Source of the DNA: Methylopila turkensis
GTDB lineage: Bacteria > Pseudomonadota > Alphaproteobacteria > Rhizobiales > Methylopilaceae
DNA length: 64,000 nt
Assembly (NCBI RefSeq): GCF_027922325.1
Contig: NZ_BSFL01000001.1
Location: forward strand, 1,235,610 to 1,299,609
Reading direction: 5' to 3'
A program made the translations under genes and the position numbers. This document shows positions 8,915-17,352 of the stretch, piece by piece (the stretch's first letter is position 1; each line of letters starts with the position of its first letter). The notes below the pieces were generated by a model. That model was not told the DNA's origin and searched no databases. It saw only the letters and a program-made list of their open reading frames with translations.

Positions 8915-9102
8915 GGATGCGATCTCCTTGCGCCGCGACGCCGATGACGCCGCTTGGCATACCGACATAAATACCGCATCGCACACTTCAATGCTGCAAC
9001 GCACTATGACACAGGGCGCCCTCGCATGGCTCGCCTGCATGGATCGCAGGCCCACAAACCACTATGGTCCGCCCGCATCTCGATTTTCGGAGTTTTTCGC
9101 CC

Positions 9103-9360
9103 ATGTCCGACACGCCGCCCGACCGGCTTTCCGTCAACCCCGGCAGCCCGTTCTACGACGAGGGCGCACTGACGCGCGGCGTAGGAATACGCTTCAAGGG
9201 CTCCGAGAAGACGAATGTGGAGGAGTACTCGGTCAGCGAGGGCTGGATCCGCGTCGCGGCCGGCGCCGCGAAGGACCGCTTCGGCAATCCCATGACCCTG
9301 CTGCTGAAGGGCAAGGTCGAACCGTACTTCCGCGACGTCGTCGCCGATACGGCCTCCTGA
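9103..9360 (+). CDS. DUF3297 family protein
   Basis: A cytoplasmic protein of 85 residues that matches the short DUF3297 family: SVNPGSPFYDEGAL near the start, then GIRFKGSEKTNVEEYSVSEG and GNPMTLLLKGKVEPY. Function is unknown. The second in-frame ATG (9103) is chosen because it corresponds to the conserved MSDTPPDRLSVNP start; the earlier ATG at 9064 adds a non-conserved leader. It stands alone, divergent from the esterase gene. Confidence 0.88.
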   Translation: MSDTPPDRLSVNPGSPFYDEGALTRGVGIRFKGSEKTNVEEYSVSEGWIRVAAGAAKDRFGNPMTLLLKGKVEPYFRDVVADTAS

Positions 9361-9390
9361 CGGGAGCCGCCGGACCCAACAAGCCTTGTC

Positions 9391-9533
9391 GTCCTCCGGC
9401 TTGCGTTCAGATCGGCTTTTGCCGATCTGAACCACTTTGAGAAGGAGACTCGAAAACATTCGAGTTTCCGGAGGACCCATCGTCGACGTCGAACTCCACG
9501 CCGGACATGGATGGTCCGGTCAAACCGGACCAT
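9391..9533. repeat. Palindromic intergenic element, copy 1, with two hairpins nested in the first loop
   Basis: GTCCTCCGG (9391-9399) pairs with CCGGAGGAC (9468-9476). Between them sit two further perfect hairpins: a 12 bp stem (9405-9416 with 9421-9432, loop TTTT) and a 7 bp stem (9448-9454 with 9459-9465). A last hairpin, ATGGTCCGGT-CAA-ACCGGACCAT, spans 9511-9533. The outer parts match the element at 47518-47598. Lies between DUF3297 and panE and could act as terminator for both convergent genes. Confidence 0.85.
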
Positions 9534-9563
9534 GACGAAACGCCGGAATAAAGAGGCGCCGTC

Positions 9564-10595
9564 TCAGCCGTTGGCGGCCTTCGCCAGCGGCGCGTCCTCG
9601 GAGACGGGCTCCGGGAAGGTCGGATAGAGGCCGAGCGACCGGCCCATCTGCCGCGTCAGGCCGAGCACGAGGTCGATGTTCGGGGTCGCGACCTTCGCGA
9701 GCCGGCCCATCTCCTGCACCGCGGAGAGCAGCGCGTCGAGTTCGATCGCCTTGCCGGCCTCGACGTCCTGCAGCATCGAGGTCCGGTGCGCGCCGACCTT
9801 GGCCGCGCCGTCGATGCGGCGCTCGACGCCCACCTTGAAGGTCGCGCCGAAGGTTTCGCCGATCGCCTGCGCCTCCAGCATCATGCTTTTCGCAAGCGCC
9901 CGCGTCGCTGGGTCGGTCGCGATGACGTCGAGCGTGGCGCGCGTCAGGGCGGAGATCGGATTGAAGCAAAGGTTTCCCCAAAGCTTCAGCCAGATGTCGT
10001 CGCGGATGTCGTCATAGACCCGCGCCCTGAGCCCGCTGGCGTCGATCGCGTCGGCGAGCTTTGCGAGACGCGCTGTCCTGCGGCGGTTCGGCTCTCCGAG
10101 CCCGAAGGCGTCGCCGTAGATGTGCCGGACGACGCCCGGCTCGGCGATCTCGGTGGCGGGGTAGACCGTGCCGCCGATCACCCGCTCCGGACCGATGGCG
10201 TTCCATTGCCGGTCGCCGGGGTCGACGCTCTGAAGCCGCAGGTCGGCGTGAGGCCCTTCGAGGCCGTGGAAGTACCACCACGGCACGCCGTTCTGCATCG
10301 TCACGACGGCGGTGTGGTCGCCCAGCAGCGGAGCCATGTCCTCGGCCGATTCCCAGGCCTGATGCGCCTTGAGCCCGTTGATGACGTAGTCCTGCGGGCC
10401 GAGCTCGGCGGCGTTCCTGGTCGCGGGCATCTCGGCCGTGAGCTCGCGGCCGTCGATCAGCAGCTTCAGCCCGCGCTCACGGATCGCGGCGAGGTGCGGC
10501 CCGCGCGCGACGAGCGACACGTCCACGCCCGACCGCTTGAGCATCACGGCCATGTAGCCGCCGATCGCCCCGGCGCCGTAGATGCAGATCTTCAT
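9564..10595 (-). CDS. panE: 2-dehydropantoate 2-reductase family protein
   Basis: An NADPH-dependent ketopantoate reductase-like enzyme of 343 residues (pantothenate pathway, cytoplasm). The Rossmann glycine-rich motif IYGAGAIGGYMA spans residues 5-16. VINGLKAHQ carries the conserved lysine. The C-terminal domain contains IWLKLWGNLCFNPISALT with the second conserved Lys-Asn pair. Slightly longer than E. coli PanE (303) because of insertions and a C-terminal tail. Several panE paralogues are common in alphaproteobacteria, and some act on other 2-oxo acids, so the substrate is likely but not certain. Confidence 0.88.
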   Translation of the reverse strand: MKICIYGAGAIGGYMAVMLKRSGVDVSLVARGPHLAAIRERGLKLLIDGRELTAEMPATRNAAELGPQDYVINGLKAHQAWESAEDMAPLLGDHTAVVTMQNGVPWWYFHGLEGPHADLRLQSVDPGDRQWNAIGPERVIGGTVYPATEIAEPGVVRHIYGDAFGLGEPNRRRTARLAKLADAIDASGLRARVYDDIRDDIWLKLWGNLCFNPISALTRATLDVIATDPATRALAKSMMLEAQAIGETFGATFKVGVERRIDGAAKVGAHRTSMLQDVEAGKAIELDALLSAVQEMGRLAKVATPNIDLVLGLTRQMGRSLGLYPTFPEPVSEDAPLAKAANG

Positions 10596-10653
10596 AGCGT
10601 TCGCTCTTTCCCGCGTCCTGTCGGCGTCGATAAGCCCAGTTCCGCCGCGCCGC

Positions 10654-10959
10654 TCACGCCGCCGACCAGGCCACGCCCTTGGCGGCGTCGAAGACGGTCT
10701 CCACGGGCTTGATCAAATAGGTCAGCAGACCGGCCGCCACGGCCGGGTCCCGATCGAGCGTCGCCCGCGCGTCGTCGCAGTCGCGCGCGGCGAGGAGAAG
10801 CACGCCGCCGTCTTCCGCGGTGAACGGGCCTGCGAACAGCAGCCGGCCGCTCTCGAACAGATCGCCGAGCGCCGCGAGATGCGCGCCGAGCGTGGCCGCG
10901 TCCTGCTCGTCGATGGACCTGCCGGCGACCCATGACGGTCCCGGAGGTGGTTCACGGAT
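10654..10959 (-). CDS. YciI-like protein with no canonical start codon
   Basis: In this frame the sequence reads GPSWVAGRSIDEQDAATLG, then LFESGRLLFAGPF, RDCDDARATLDRDPAVAAGL and IKPVETVFDAA. This is the ferredoxin-like fold of YciI proteins with the catalytic-type Asp of the DPAVAAG segment. However, the frame opens after a stop near 10999 and holds no ATG, GTG, TTG or CTG before the conserved region. The best placed codon is ATC at 10959, five bases after GGAG. A GTG that overlaps the sucD-like stop (10973) is in another frame. Either a rare start is used, or the 5' end is damaged, or there is a base error. Annotated boundaries are therefore provisional. Confidence 0.6.
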   Translation of the reverse strand: MREPPPGPSWVAGRSIDEQDAATLGAHLAALGDLFESGRLLFAGPFTAEDGGVLLLAARDCDDARATLDRDPAVAAGLLTYLIKPVETVFDAAKGVAWSAA

Positions 10960-10969
10960 CGCGGCTCCG

Positions 10970-11851
10970 TCACGAGACGCGCGCCAGCGCCTCGGCCATC
11001 ACACGCCCGACGAGATGGGCGCTCGGCGCGACCCGGACGCCTGCCTTCTCAAGAGCTGCGACCTTCGCGGCGACGTCGGCCGCGCCGCTCAGCGCCAGCG
11101 CGCCGGCGTGGCCCATGCGGCGTTCGGCCGGCGCATGGGCGCCGACGATGAGGGCGACGATCGGCTTCAACGGCCGCATCTCGGCGACGTAGTCGGCGAC
11201 CTCGTGCTCCTGCGCGCCGCCGATCTCGCCGATCAGGATCATGCCGTCGGTGCCGGGATCGGCGAGGAACAGCTCGACGCAGTCGCGCATCGACAGGCCG
11301 TGGATCGGATCGCCGCCGACGCCGACCGTGGTCGACTGGCCGAGGCCGGCCGCGGTGACCTGCGCCACCACCTCGGAGGTGAGCGAGGCCGAGCGCGACA
11401 CGATGCCGACGCCGCCCGGCCGCTCGCTGCCGGTCGCCATGACGCCGAGCTTGGCGACGCCGGGCGCCAGGACGCCCTGGCTGTTCGCGCCCACGAGCCG
11501 CGTGCGGGAGCCTGCGAGCGCCTCGCGCACGCGCACCATGTCGAGAACCGGCACGCGCTCGGTGACGGCGACGACGAGCGGAACCTCGGCCTCGATCGCC
11601 TCGATCATCGCCGCCGCGGCGGAGGCCGGCGGCACGAAGATGATGCTGGCGTTGGCGCCGGTCGCGTCGCGCGCCTCCGCGACCCGGTCGAACACCGGCA
11701 GGTTGAGGTGCGAGCGCCCGCCCTTGCCGGGCCGGACGCCGGCGACGACCTTGGTGCCGTACTCCATCATCTGCGTGACGTGATGGGTGCCGGCCCAGCC
11801 GGTCATGCCCTGGCACAGCACGCGGGTGTCCTTGTCGAGCAGGATCGCCAT
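10970..11851 (-). CDS. Succinate/malate-CoA ligase alpha subunit-like protein (SucD family)
   Basis: A protein of 293 residues with the SucD layout: an N-terminal CoA-binding Rossmann domain (VLCQGMTGWAGTHHVTQMM, residues 12-30) and a ligase domain with VGGDPIHGLS. The active-site phosphohistidine is His248 in RMGHAGALA. It differs from housekeeping SucD in normally fixed places: IVSRSASLTSEVV stands where SRSGTLTYEAV is usual. With its beta partner, 3 bases upstream, it forms an ATP-dependent acyl-CoA ligase. The acid could be succinate, malate or another dicarboxylate. Confidence 0.85.
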   Translation of the reverse strand: MAILLDKDTRVLCQGMTGWAGTHHVTQMMEYGTKVVAGVRPGKGGRSHLNLPVFDRVAEARDATGANASIIFVPPASAAAAMIEAIEAEVPLVVAVTERVPVLDMVRVREALAGSRTRLVGANSQGVLAPGVAKLGVMATGSERPGGVGIVSRSASLTSEVVAQVTAAGLGQSTTVGVGGDPIHGLSMRDCVELFLADPGTDGMILIGEIGGAQEHEVADYVAEMRPLKPIVALIVGAHAPAERRMGHAGALALSGAADVAAKVAALEKAGVRVAPSAHLVGRVMAEALARVS

Positions 11852-11854
11852 GGC

Positions 11855-13027
11855 TCAGGCCCTCCCGGCCGCGACGGAGACGGCGCGGATCGCGGCCGAC
11901 CCCATGTCGGGCTCCTCGATCACCGAGCAGCCGAAATTCTTCAGCCGCGAGCGCGCGAACTCGGCGTTCAGCCCGGCGAGCCGCACCACGATCGGCAGCG
12001 ACCGGCCCGAGCGGCGCAGCGCGACGCCGAGCCCTTCCGCGATGGTGTCGCAGGACTGCATGCCGCCGCCGTGGACGTTGACGAGCAGCGCCCGGATCGA
12101 CGGATTGTCCAGCAGCAGCGCGAAGCCGTGGGCGATGTCGAGGCTGGTCGCGGTGGTGCGGATGTCCATGAAGTTCGCCGGCTTGCCGCCTGCGGCCTTG
12201 ACCATGTCGAGTGTGGCGAGGCCAAGGCCCGCGCCGTTCGACACGAGCCCGAGATCGCCGTCGAGCGGCACGAAGTTGAGCTGGTCGCGGTGCGCGGAGA
12301 GCCGGTTGCGGTCGGCCTCGTCCTCGTCGCGCAGCGAGGCGAGGTCCCGGTGCCGGAACAGCGCGTTGTCGTCGAGCGTCATCTTGACGTCGAGCGCGAG
12401 GATGTCGCCGCCGGCCGTCACCGCCAGCGGATTGATCTCGATCAGGCTGGCGTCGAGCTCGATGAAGGCGCGGCGCAGCCCCTTCACCAGCGCGGCGGCC
12501 TTGTCGGCGAGCGCGCCTTCGAGGCCGATGCGCGCGAGGAACGCCGAAAGCTCGCCCGCGTCCGGCTCGCGGCCGACCGACAGCGGCAGGCGCTCGCGGC
12601 TGAGCACGCCGGCGCGCTCGCGCTCCTCGATGTCGCCGCCGCCCTCGGCCGCGCCGAACAGCACGAGGCCGCCGGCCGCCGGATCGACGAGAAGCGCGAG
12701 GTAGAGCTGGCGTTCCGCCTTCACGCCCTCCTCCACATAGACGCGGCGGACGGTGAGGCCGCCCTCGCCCGTCTGGGCGGTGGAGAGCTTCTGGCCGAGC
12801 ATCGCCTCGGCGGCCGAGCGGACCATGGCGGGGCCGTGCGCGAGCCGCACGCCGCCGGCCTCGCCGCGCGCGCCGGCCTGGATCTGCGCCTTCACCGCGA
12901 GCGGCGTCACCCCGAGGTCGCGCGCGACGCTTTCGGCCTCGCCGGCGGTCATCGCGACGGCGCCGCGCGGCGTCGGCAGCCCGTAATCCGCGAGCAGCCG
13001 CTTGGCCTGGAATTCATGCAATCTCAT
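11855..13027 (-). CDS. Succinate/malate-CoA ligase beta subunit-like protein (SucC family)
   Basis: A protein of 390 residues with an N-terminal ATP-grasp domain starting MRLHEFQAKRLLADYGLPTP and the ATP-binding AVKAQIQAGARGEAGGV (residues 44-60). The C-terminal half is a CoA-ligase domain. IEINPLAVT and ALDVKMTLDDNALFR carry metal-binding residues. The usual FLDVGGGA loop is replaced by FMDIRTTATS, and NIFGGI by NVHGGGM, so this is a divergent paralogue, not the TCA-cycle enzyme. The start fits the conserved N-terminus. The pair probably shares a transcript with the YciI-like frame. Confidence 0.85.
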   Translation of the reverse strand: MRLHEFQAKRLLADYGLPTPRGAVAMTAGEAESVARDLGVTPLAVKAQIQAGARGEAGGVRLAHGPAMVRSAAEAMLGQKLSTAQTGEGGLTVRRVYVEEGVKAERQLYLALLVDPAAGGLVLFGAAEGGGDIEERERAGVLSRERLPLSVGREPDAGELSAFLARIGLEGALADKAAALVKGLRRAFIELDASLIEINPLAVTAGGDILALDVKMTLDDNALFRHRDLASLRDEDEADRNRLSAHRDQLNFVPLDGDLGLVSNGAGLGLATLDMVKAAGGKPANFMDIRTTATSLDIAHGFALLLDNPSIRALLVNVHGGGMQSCDTIAEGLGVALRRSGRSLPIVVRLAGLNAEFARSRLKNFGCSVIEEPDMGSAAIRAVSVAAGRA

Positions 13028-13081
13028 GGCGTGAGACCCTCCGGCGTGTCCTCGGGCGGCGCGCTCTCGTCTCCGGCCTAT

Positions 13082-13098
13082 TGGTATAATAGATGCCA
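13082..13098. promoter_or_regulatory. Candidate operator over a TATAAT box, sucC-like/dapD intergenic region
   Basis: TGGTAT (13082-13087) and ATGCCA (13093-13098) form an inverted repeat with one mismatch around AATAG, of a GntR-like type. The left arm overlaps TATAAT (13085-13090). On the minus strand it lies about 55 bases before the sucC-like start. CTATTG occurs three times nearby (13078, 13107, 13158), twice as TATTGAC. No regulator gene is adjacent, so this is pattern only. Confidence 0.35.
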
Positions 13099-13224
13099 GG
13101 ACGCGCCTATTGACACAAAGAGTGACGCAGAATGACGCGTTCGCCCAGTTCGACCTCCTATTGACGCGCGCTTTTCGGCGTCCCAAAGGTCCACGCCTCA
13201 AATTCGCGCCGGGAGCCCAGACCT

Positions 13225-14067
13225 ATGAGCCATGCCGACATCGCCGCCGTGATCGACGACGCCTGGGAGCGCCGGGCGGAGATCGGCGCCTCCACCACGG
13301 GGCCCGTCCGCGAGGCGGTCGAGCAGGCGCTGGCGGCGATGGACAAGGGCGAGCTGCGCATCGCCGTGCCGGAGAACGGCCAGTGGACCGTGCATCAGTG
13401 GGTCAAGAAGGCCGTGCTGCTGTCGTTCCGCCTCAACGACATGGAGCGCATCCCCGGCGGCCCCGGCGGGGCCGTGTGGTGGGACAAGGTGCCATCCAAG
13501 TTCGACGGCTGGGGCGACGCCGAGTTCAAGGCCGCCGGCTTCCGCGCGGTGCCGGGCTCGATCGTGCGCCGCTCGGCCTATGTGGCGCCGAACGTGGTGC
13601 TGATGCCGTCCTTCGTGAACGTCGGCGCCTATGTCGATAGCGGCACGATGGTCGACACCTGGGTCACGGTCGGCTCCTGCGCGCAGATCGGCAAGAACGT
13701 GCATCTCTCCGGCGGCGTCGGCATCGGCGGCGTGCTGGAGCCGCTGCAGGCCGGCCCCGTGATCATCGAGGACGACTGCTTCATCGGCGCGCGCTCCGAG
13801 GTCGTCGAGGGCGTCGTCGTCCGCAAGGGCTCGGTGCTGTCCATGGGCGTGTTCATCTCGGCGACCACCAAGATCGTCGACCGCGCCACCGGCGAGGTCT
13901 TCGTCGGCGAGGTCCCGGAGTATTCGGTCGTCGTTCCCGGCTCGCTGCCCGGCAAGCCGCTGCCGAACGGACAGCCCGGCCCGTCGCTCTACTGCGCGGT
14001 GATCGTGAAGCGGGTCGACGCCCAGACCCGCTCCAAGACCGCCATCAACGAGCTGCTCAGGGACTGA
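13225..14067 (+). CDS. dapD: 2,3,4,5-tetrahydropyridine-2,6-dicarboxylate N-succinyltransferase
   Basis: A cytoplasmic enzyme of 280 residues that succinylates tetrahydrodipicolinate in the lysine/meso-diaminopimelate pathway. An N-terminal helical domain ([12 protein letters not shown]) precedes the left-handed beta-helix, with hexapeptide-type repeats from about residue 115 ([30 protein letters not shown]). The C-terminal [16 protein letters not shown] is typical. Length agrees with the family (about 275). It is followed 31 bases later by dapE, the enzyme that removes the succinyl group two steps later; dapC is not in the window. Confidence 0.97.
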   Translation: MSHADIAAVIDDAWERRAEIGASTTGPVREAVEQALAAMDKGELRIAVPENGQWTVHQWVKKAVLLSFRLNDMERIPGGPGGAVWWDKVPSKFDGWGDAEFKAAGFRAVPGSIVRRSAYVAPNVVLMPSFVNVGAYVDSGTMVDTWVTVGSCAQIGKNVHLSGGVGIGGVLEPLQAGPVIIEDDCFIGARSEVVEGVVVRKGSVLSMGVFISATTKIVDRATGEVFVGEVPEYSVVVPGSLPGKPLPNGQPGPSLYCAVIVKRVDAQTRSKTAINELLRD

Positions 14068-14098
14068 GGGCGGGAGCCCTCTCGCGGGAGAACGCGCG

Positions 14099-15256
14099 AT
14101 GTCCATCGACCCCCGAGATCCCGTGGCGGTGGCGCAGGCGCTGATCCGCTGCGAGAGCGTGACGCCGGCGGAGGGCGGCGCGCAGGCGCTGCTTGAGAGC
14201 CTGCTCGCGCCGCTCGGCTTCGAGGTCTGGCGGCCGACCTTCTCGGACGAGGGCACGCCGGACGTGGCGAACCTCTACGCCCGCCGCGGCGAGGGCGAGG
14301 CCTTCGTGCTCGCCGGCCACACCGACGTGGTGCCGACGGGCGACGAGGCGCGCTGGACCGAGGGGCCGTTCTCCGGCGCGATCGCAGGCGGCGAGCTTTA
14401 CGGCCGCGGCGCGGTCGACATGAAGGGCGCGATCGCCTGCATGGTCGCCGCCGTCGCCCGCGCGCTCGACGGCGGCCCCGGGCTCGCCGGCCCCGTCGCC
14501 TTCCTCATCACCGGCGACGAGGAAGGCCCCGCCATCAACGGCACCGCGAAGCTGCTGGAGTGGGCGCACGCCCGCGGCGAGCGCTTCTCCGGCTGCCTGC
14601 TGGGCGAGCCGACCAACCCGGAAGCGCTCGGCGACGTCGCCAAGATCGGCCGGCGCGGCAGCCTGTCCGGCACGGTGACGCTGCCCGGCGTGCAGGGCCA
14701 CGTCGCCTATCCCCATCTCGCCCGGAATCCCGTTCGCGAACTCGCGCCTGCGCTGACCGCGCTGCTGGGCGAGCCGCTGGACGAGGGCACGGAGCATTTC
14801 GAGCCGTCGAACCTCGAGGTGGTCGGAGTCCGCAGCGGAACCGGCGCATTCAACGTCATCCCCGGCGACGCCGCGCTGCAGTTCAACGTCCGCTACAACG
14901 ACCTTCACACCGCGGACAGCCTGATGGCGCTGATCCGCGACCGGCTGGACGACGCCCTCGGCGCCGGGGCCTACGCCCTCGCGTTCGAGCCCGCGAACGC
15001 CGACGCCTTCCTCACCGCGCCGGGCCCGCTGGTCGAGGCCGTGTCCGCCGCGATCGAGGCCGAGACCGGCCGCCGGCCGGCGCTCACCACCGGCGGCGGC
15101 ACCTCCGACGCGCGCTTCATCAAGAGCTACTGCCCGGTGATCGAATTCGGCCTCGTCGGCCAGACCATGCACCAGATCGACGAGCGCGTGGCGGTGGCCG
15201 ACCTCGAGACGCTGACGCGAATCTATCAGCGTGCGCTGGGGACCGCCTTCGGCTGA
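14099..15256 (+). CDS. dapE: Succinyl-diaminopimelate desuccinylase
   Basis: An M20-family dizinc hydrolase of 385 residues that releases succinate from N-succinyl-LL-diaminopimelate. Metal ligands are visible in [16 protein letters not shown] (His, with Asp), [15 protein letters not shown] (bridging Asp), [13 protein letters not shown] (catalytic Glu pair) and the C-terminal [14 protein letters not shown] (His). The dimerisation domain occupies about residues 180-295. [13 protein letters not shown] is typical of DapE. ATG at 14099 follows GGGAGAACGCGCG. Operon with dapD. It converges with gspK on the other strand after 7 bases. Confidence 0.97.
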   Translation: MSIDPRDPVAVAQALIRCESVTPAEGGAQALLESLLAPLGFEVWRPTFSDEGTPDVANLYARRGEGEAFVLAGHTDVVPTGDEARWTEGPFSGAIAGGELYGRGAVDMKGAIACMVAAVARALDGGPGLAGPVAFLITGDEEGPAINGTAKLLEWAHARGERFSGCLLGEPTNPEALGDVAKIGRRGSLSGTVTLPGVQGHVAYPHLARNPVRELAPALTALLGEPLDEGTEHFEPSNLEVVGVRSGTGAFNVIPGDAALQFNVRYNDLHTADSLMALIRDRLDDALGAGAYALAFEPANADAFLTAPGPLVEAVSAAIEAETGRRPALTTGGGTSDARFIKSYCPVIEFGLVGQTMHQIDERVAVADLETLTRIYQRALGTAFG

Positions 15257-15263
15257 GACGCCT

Positions 15264-16139
15264 TCACGACGCCGGCGGGTCGCGCTCGAAGTCGATCACG
15301 TCATAGAGACGGTCCGGGGCGGAGCTCCGCATCAGGACGTAGCGGTCGACGCGAGGCCGGACCCCGTCGTCGCTGCGCACCGTCACCGCGAAGGACGGCC
15401 CGAACGCGGCCTTGGCGGCCACGCCCTTGCCCTGAAGCGCCGCCTGCAGCGCCTTCGCCCGATCCTCGCCGCCCGAACGCTGCAGCCGCAGCACCGCGGC
15501 GAGCGTGGGCCCGTCCACCTTCGGCAGCGCCCGCAGCACCTCGAGCGGCGCGGCCAGCGCCGCGACGCGGCCCTCGGGATTGGCGACGGTGACGAAGCGT
15601 TTCAGCGCGCGCGCGCCCTCGACGCCGACGCCCAGCACGTGCCGGAGGTCGTCGGCGTCCTGGAACGGCGCGTCGGCCGGTCCGTCGCGGCCCGCGGCCT
15701 GATAGGCCGGCCGCTCGGCGCCCTCCTTCGCCGCTTGGTCGTCGGCGTCGCGCCAGTCCATGATCCGCGCCGCGAACGCCTCCGGCGACAGCGTACCGAG
15801 CCCGACCGAGCGCCAGAGTCCCGCCAGCAGGTCCTTGTCGGCGCCGTTGAGATCGACCTTGCCGCTTTCGGACGCGACCGAGACCTCGACGGTTCCGCCG
15901 TCGAGCCGGATCCGGCGCGCGGAGACCTCATGCGGCGCGCGCCGGAGCACGAAGATCTGGTAGGCGGCGAGTTCGAGGCCGGCGTTCGCCAGCGCGTCGC
16001 GCGCGAGCGTCTCCTTCGCGGCGATCGCGCCGGCGGCGGAGGAGCGCGCCAGCGCTCCGGCCCCGACCACCAGCCCGGCGAGCACCGCCAGCACCGCGAG
16101 CGCCGAGACCAGCACGAAGCCGCCCTCGCCGCGCCTCAC
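15264..16139 (-). CDS. gspK: Type II secretion minor pseudopilin GspK
   Basis: A protein of 291 residues with a prepilin leader ending RRGEGG before FVLVSALAVLAVLAGLVV. As usual for GspK, it lacks Glu at +5. The large periplasmic part contains SGKVDLNGADKDLLAGLW and two helix-hairpin-helix-like regions (near DDLRHVLGV and ALPKVDGPTLAAVLRL), the SAM-like domain of GspK that forms the pseudopilus tip with I and J. GTG at 16139 overlaps the gspJ stop by four bases. The long open frame upstream is a shadow of gspJ. Last gene of the cluster. Confidence 0.93.
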   Translation of the reverse strand: MRRGEGGFVLVSALAVLAVLAGLVVGAGALARSSAAGAIAAKETLARDALANAGLELAAYQIFVLRRAPHEVSARRIRLDGGTVEVSVASESGKVDLNGADKDLLAGLWRSVGLGTLSPEAFAARIMDWRDADDQAAKEGAERPAYQAAGRDGPADAPFQDADDLRHVLGVGVEGARALKRFVTVANPEGRVAALAAPLEVLRALPKVDGPTLAAVLRLQRSGGEDRAKALQAALQGKGVAAKAAFGPSFAVTVRSDDGVRPRVDRYVLMRSSAPDRLYDVIDFERDPPAS

Positions 16140-16858
16140 CGCTCGCCCTCCCGGACTTGCGGCTGGCCGTCCGGTCGATTGGCGGCCTTCGGCGCGGAGC
16201 TGCAGGGTGCCTTGCCCGGCGCGGCGCAGCCGGGCTCGGACTGCGCGATCAGCCGCGCGGTCCGCGACGCGCGTGCGACGCCCCCCTCCGGCTCCATAAG
16301 CTCGATCCGGACGGCGACCGGCAGGCTTGCGGCCTCGCTCCATTGGTCGGTCACGACCGTCGTTCCGTCCGGCCTGCGCTCCACATAGGCGAAGCGTGCG
16401 TCGAGGCCGCCGAGGTCGATCCGGACCGGGTCGCCGAACACAACATCGTCGAGCGAACGCGCGCCGACCGGCAACGGCGCCTCGGCGCGCAGCAGCGCGC
16501 CGGGACCGGCCGCCTGATAGGCGACCGCGACGGGCGCGCGCAGGCCGTCGTCCTGGCGGGGCGCGACCGCGAACGCCAGCCGGTCCGGCGCGCCGAGAAA
16601 CACGAACCGGCCGTCCGGCCCGGCGAAGCGCCGGCGGGCGAGGCCCTCGATCTCGCGCGCCACGACGCTGAGAGGCCGGGACGACGTCTCGGCCCCCTCG
16701 GCGCGGAGCGCGGCGCGGTCCACCGCGCGCGCCATCAGCCCGCCGAGCGTCAGCAGCCCGGCGATCACCACCGCGCTGATCGCGAGCGTCGCCAGCGCCT
16801 CGACCAGCAGGAAGCCGCCGTCGCGGTCGCGACGCCCCGAAGCGCCTCGCTTCCTCAT
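16136..16858 (-). CDS. gspJ: Type II secretion minor pseudopilin GspJ
   Basis: A protein of 240 residues. The leader MRKRGASGRRDRDGG is followed by FLLVEALATLAISAVVIAGL, with the conserved Glu at +5 of the mature protein and one membrane helix. The C-terminal domain (DDVVFGDPVRIDLGGLDARF, AASLPVAVRIEL) follows the GspJ beta fold, which packs with GspI and GspK at the pseudopilus tip. Cleavage and N-methylation would be done by the peptidase encoded at 19484-20050. Overlaps both neighbours by four bases. Confidence 0.92.
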   Translation of the reverse strand: MRKRGASGRRDRDGGFLLVEALATLAISAVVIAGLLTLGGLMARAVDRAALRAEGAETSSRPLSVVAREIEGLARRRFAGPDGRFVFLGAPDRLAFAVAPRQDDGLRAPVAVAYQAAGPGALLRAEAPLPVGARSLDDVVFGDPVRIDLGGLDARFAYVERRPDGTTVVTDQWSEAASLPVAVRIELMEPEGGVARASRTARLIAQSEPGCAAPGKAPCSSAPKAANRPDGQPQVREGER

Positions 16859-17352
16859 GGCGCGCGCGCCAGACGGACGGTCTCGACCACCAGCGGCGCG
16901 CCGGCGGTCTCGACCCGGATGGTGACGCGCAGCGGCAGCCAGCGCGCGAAGGGCGGCGGATCGACGTCCGCGGCCGCCTCGGGAGCGCGCGGCGCGGAGG
17001 ACGCGGCTGCGGCGGCCGGCGCCGGCGCGCGAACCGGCGGCGGAGCCGGGGCCGGCTTCAGCGCGGGCGGCGGCGGGAACGGCAGGTCGAGCGCCTCGCT
17101 CGTCACCGTCCAGAGCACGGCGCCGTCGGCGCCCCGGCGCTCGCCGACCTCCGTCGCGAGCTGCGGCAGGCGGTTTTCAAGAATATCGCGGGCGGTCGCC
17201 TCCGCCGCGACGACGGCGTCCGACCGGAGGAGCGCCGACCGGGTCGAGACCAGCCCGCGCTGCAGCGCGACCGACACCGCCGCGACCACGGCGACCGCGA
17301 CCAGCGCCTCCACCAGCGTGAAGCCGGCGTCGCCCCGCGCCCGGCGGCTCAT
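16855..17352 (-). CDS. gspI: Type II secretion minor pseudopilin GspI
   Basis: A protein of 165 residues. A leader ending RRARGDAG is cleaved before FTLVEALVAVAVVAAVSVAL (Glu at +5). The remainder is the short GspI domain, but it contains an insertion of about 35 residues rich in Pro and Ala (APAPPPVRAPAPAAAAASSA) before the last strand, WLPLRVTIRVE. That linker is unusual for GspI and probably flexible. Starts with ATGA-type overlap on gspH. Confidence 0.9.
   Translation of the reverse strand: MSRRARGDAGFTLVEALVAVAVVAAVSVALQRGLVSTRSALLRSDAVVAAEATARDILENRLPQLATEVGERRGADGAVLWTVTSEALDLPFPPPPALKPAPAPPPVRAPAPAAAAASSAPRAPEAAADVDPPPFARWLPLRVTIRVETAGAPLVVETVRLARAP

Noticed and set aside
10592..10933. 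Minus-strand frame starting MGRRQVHRR
   Set aside because: It is the third frame over the YciI-like gene and is Arg-rich; the conserved protein is in the frame ending at 10654.
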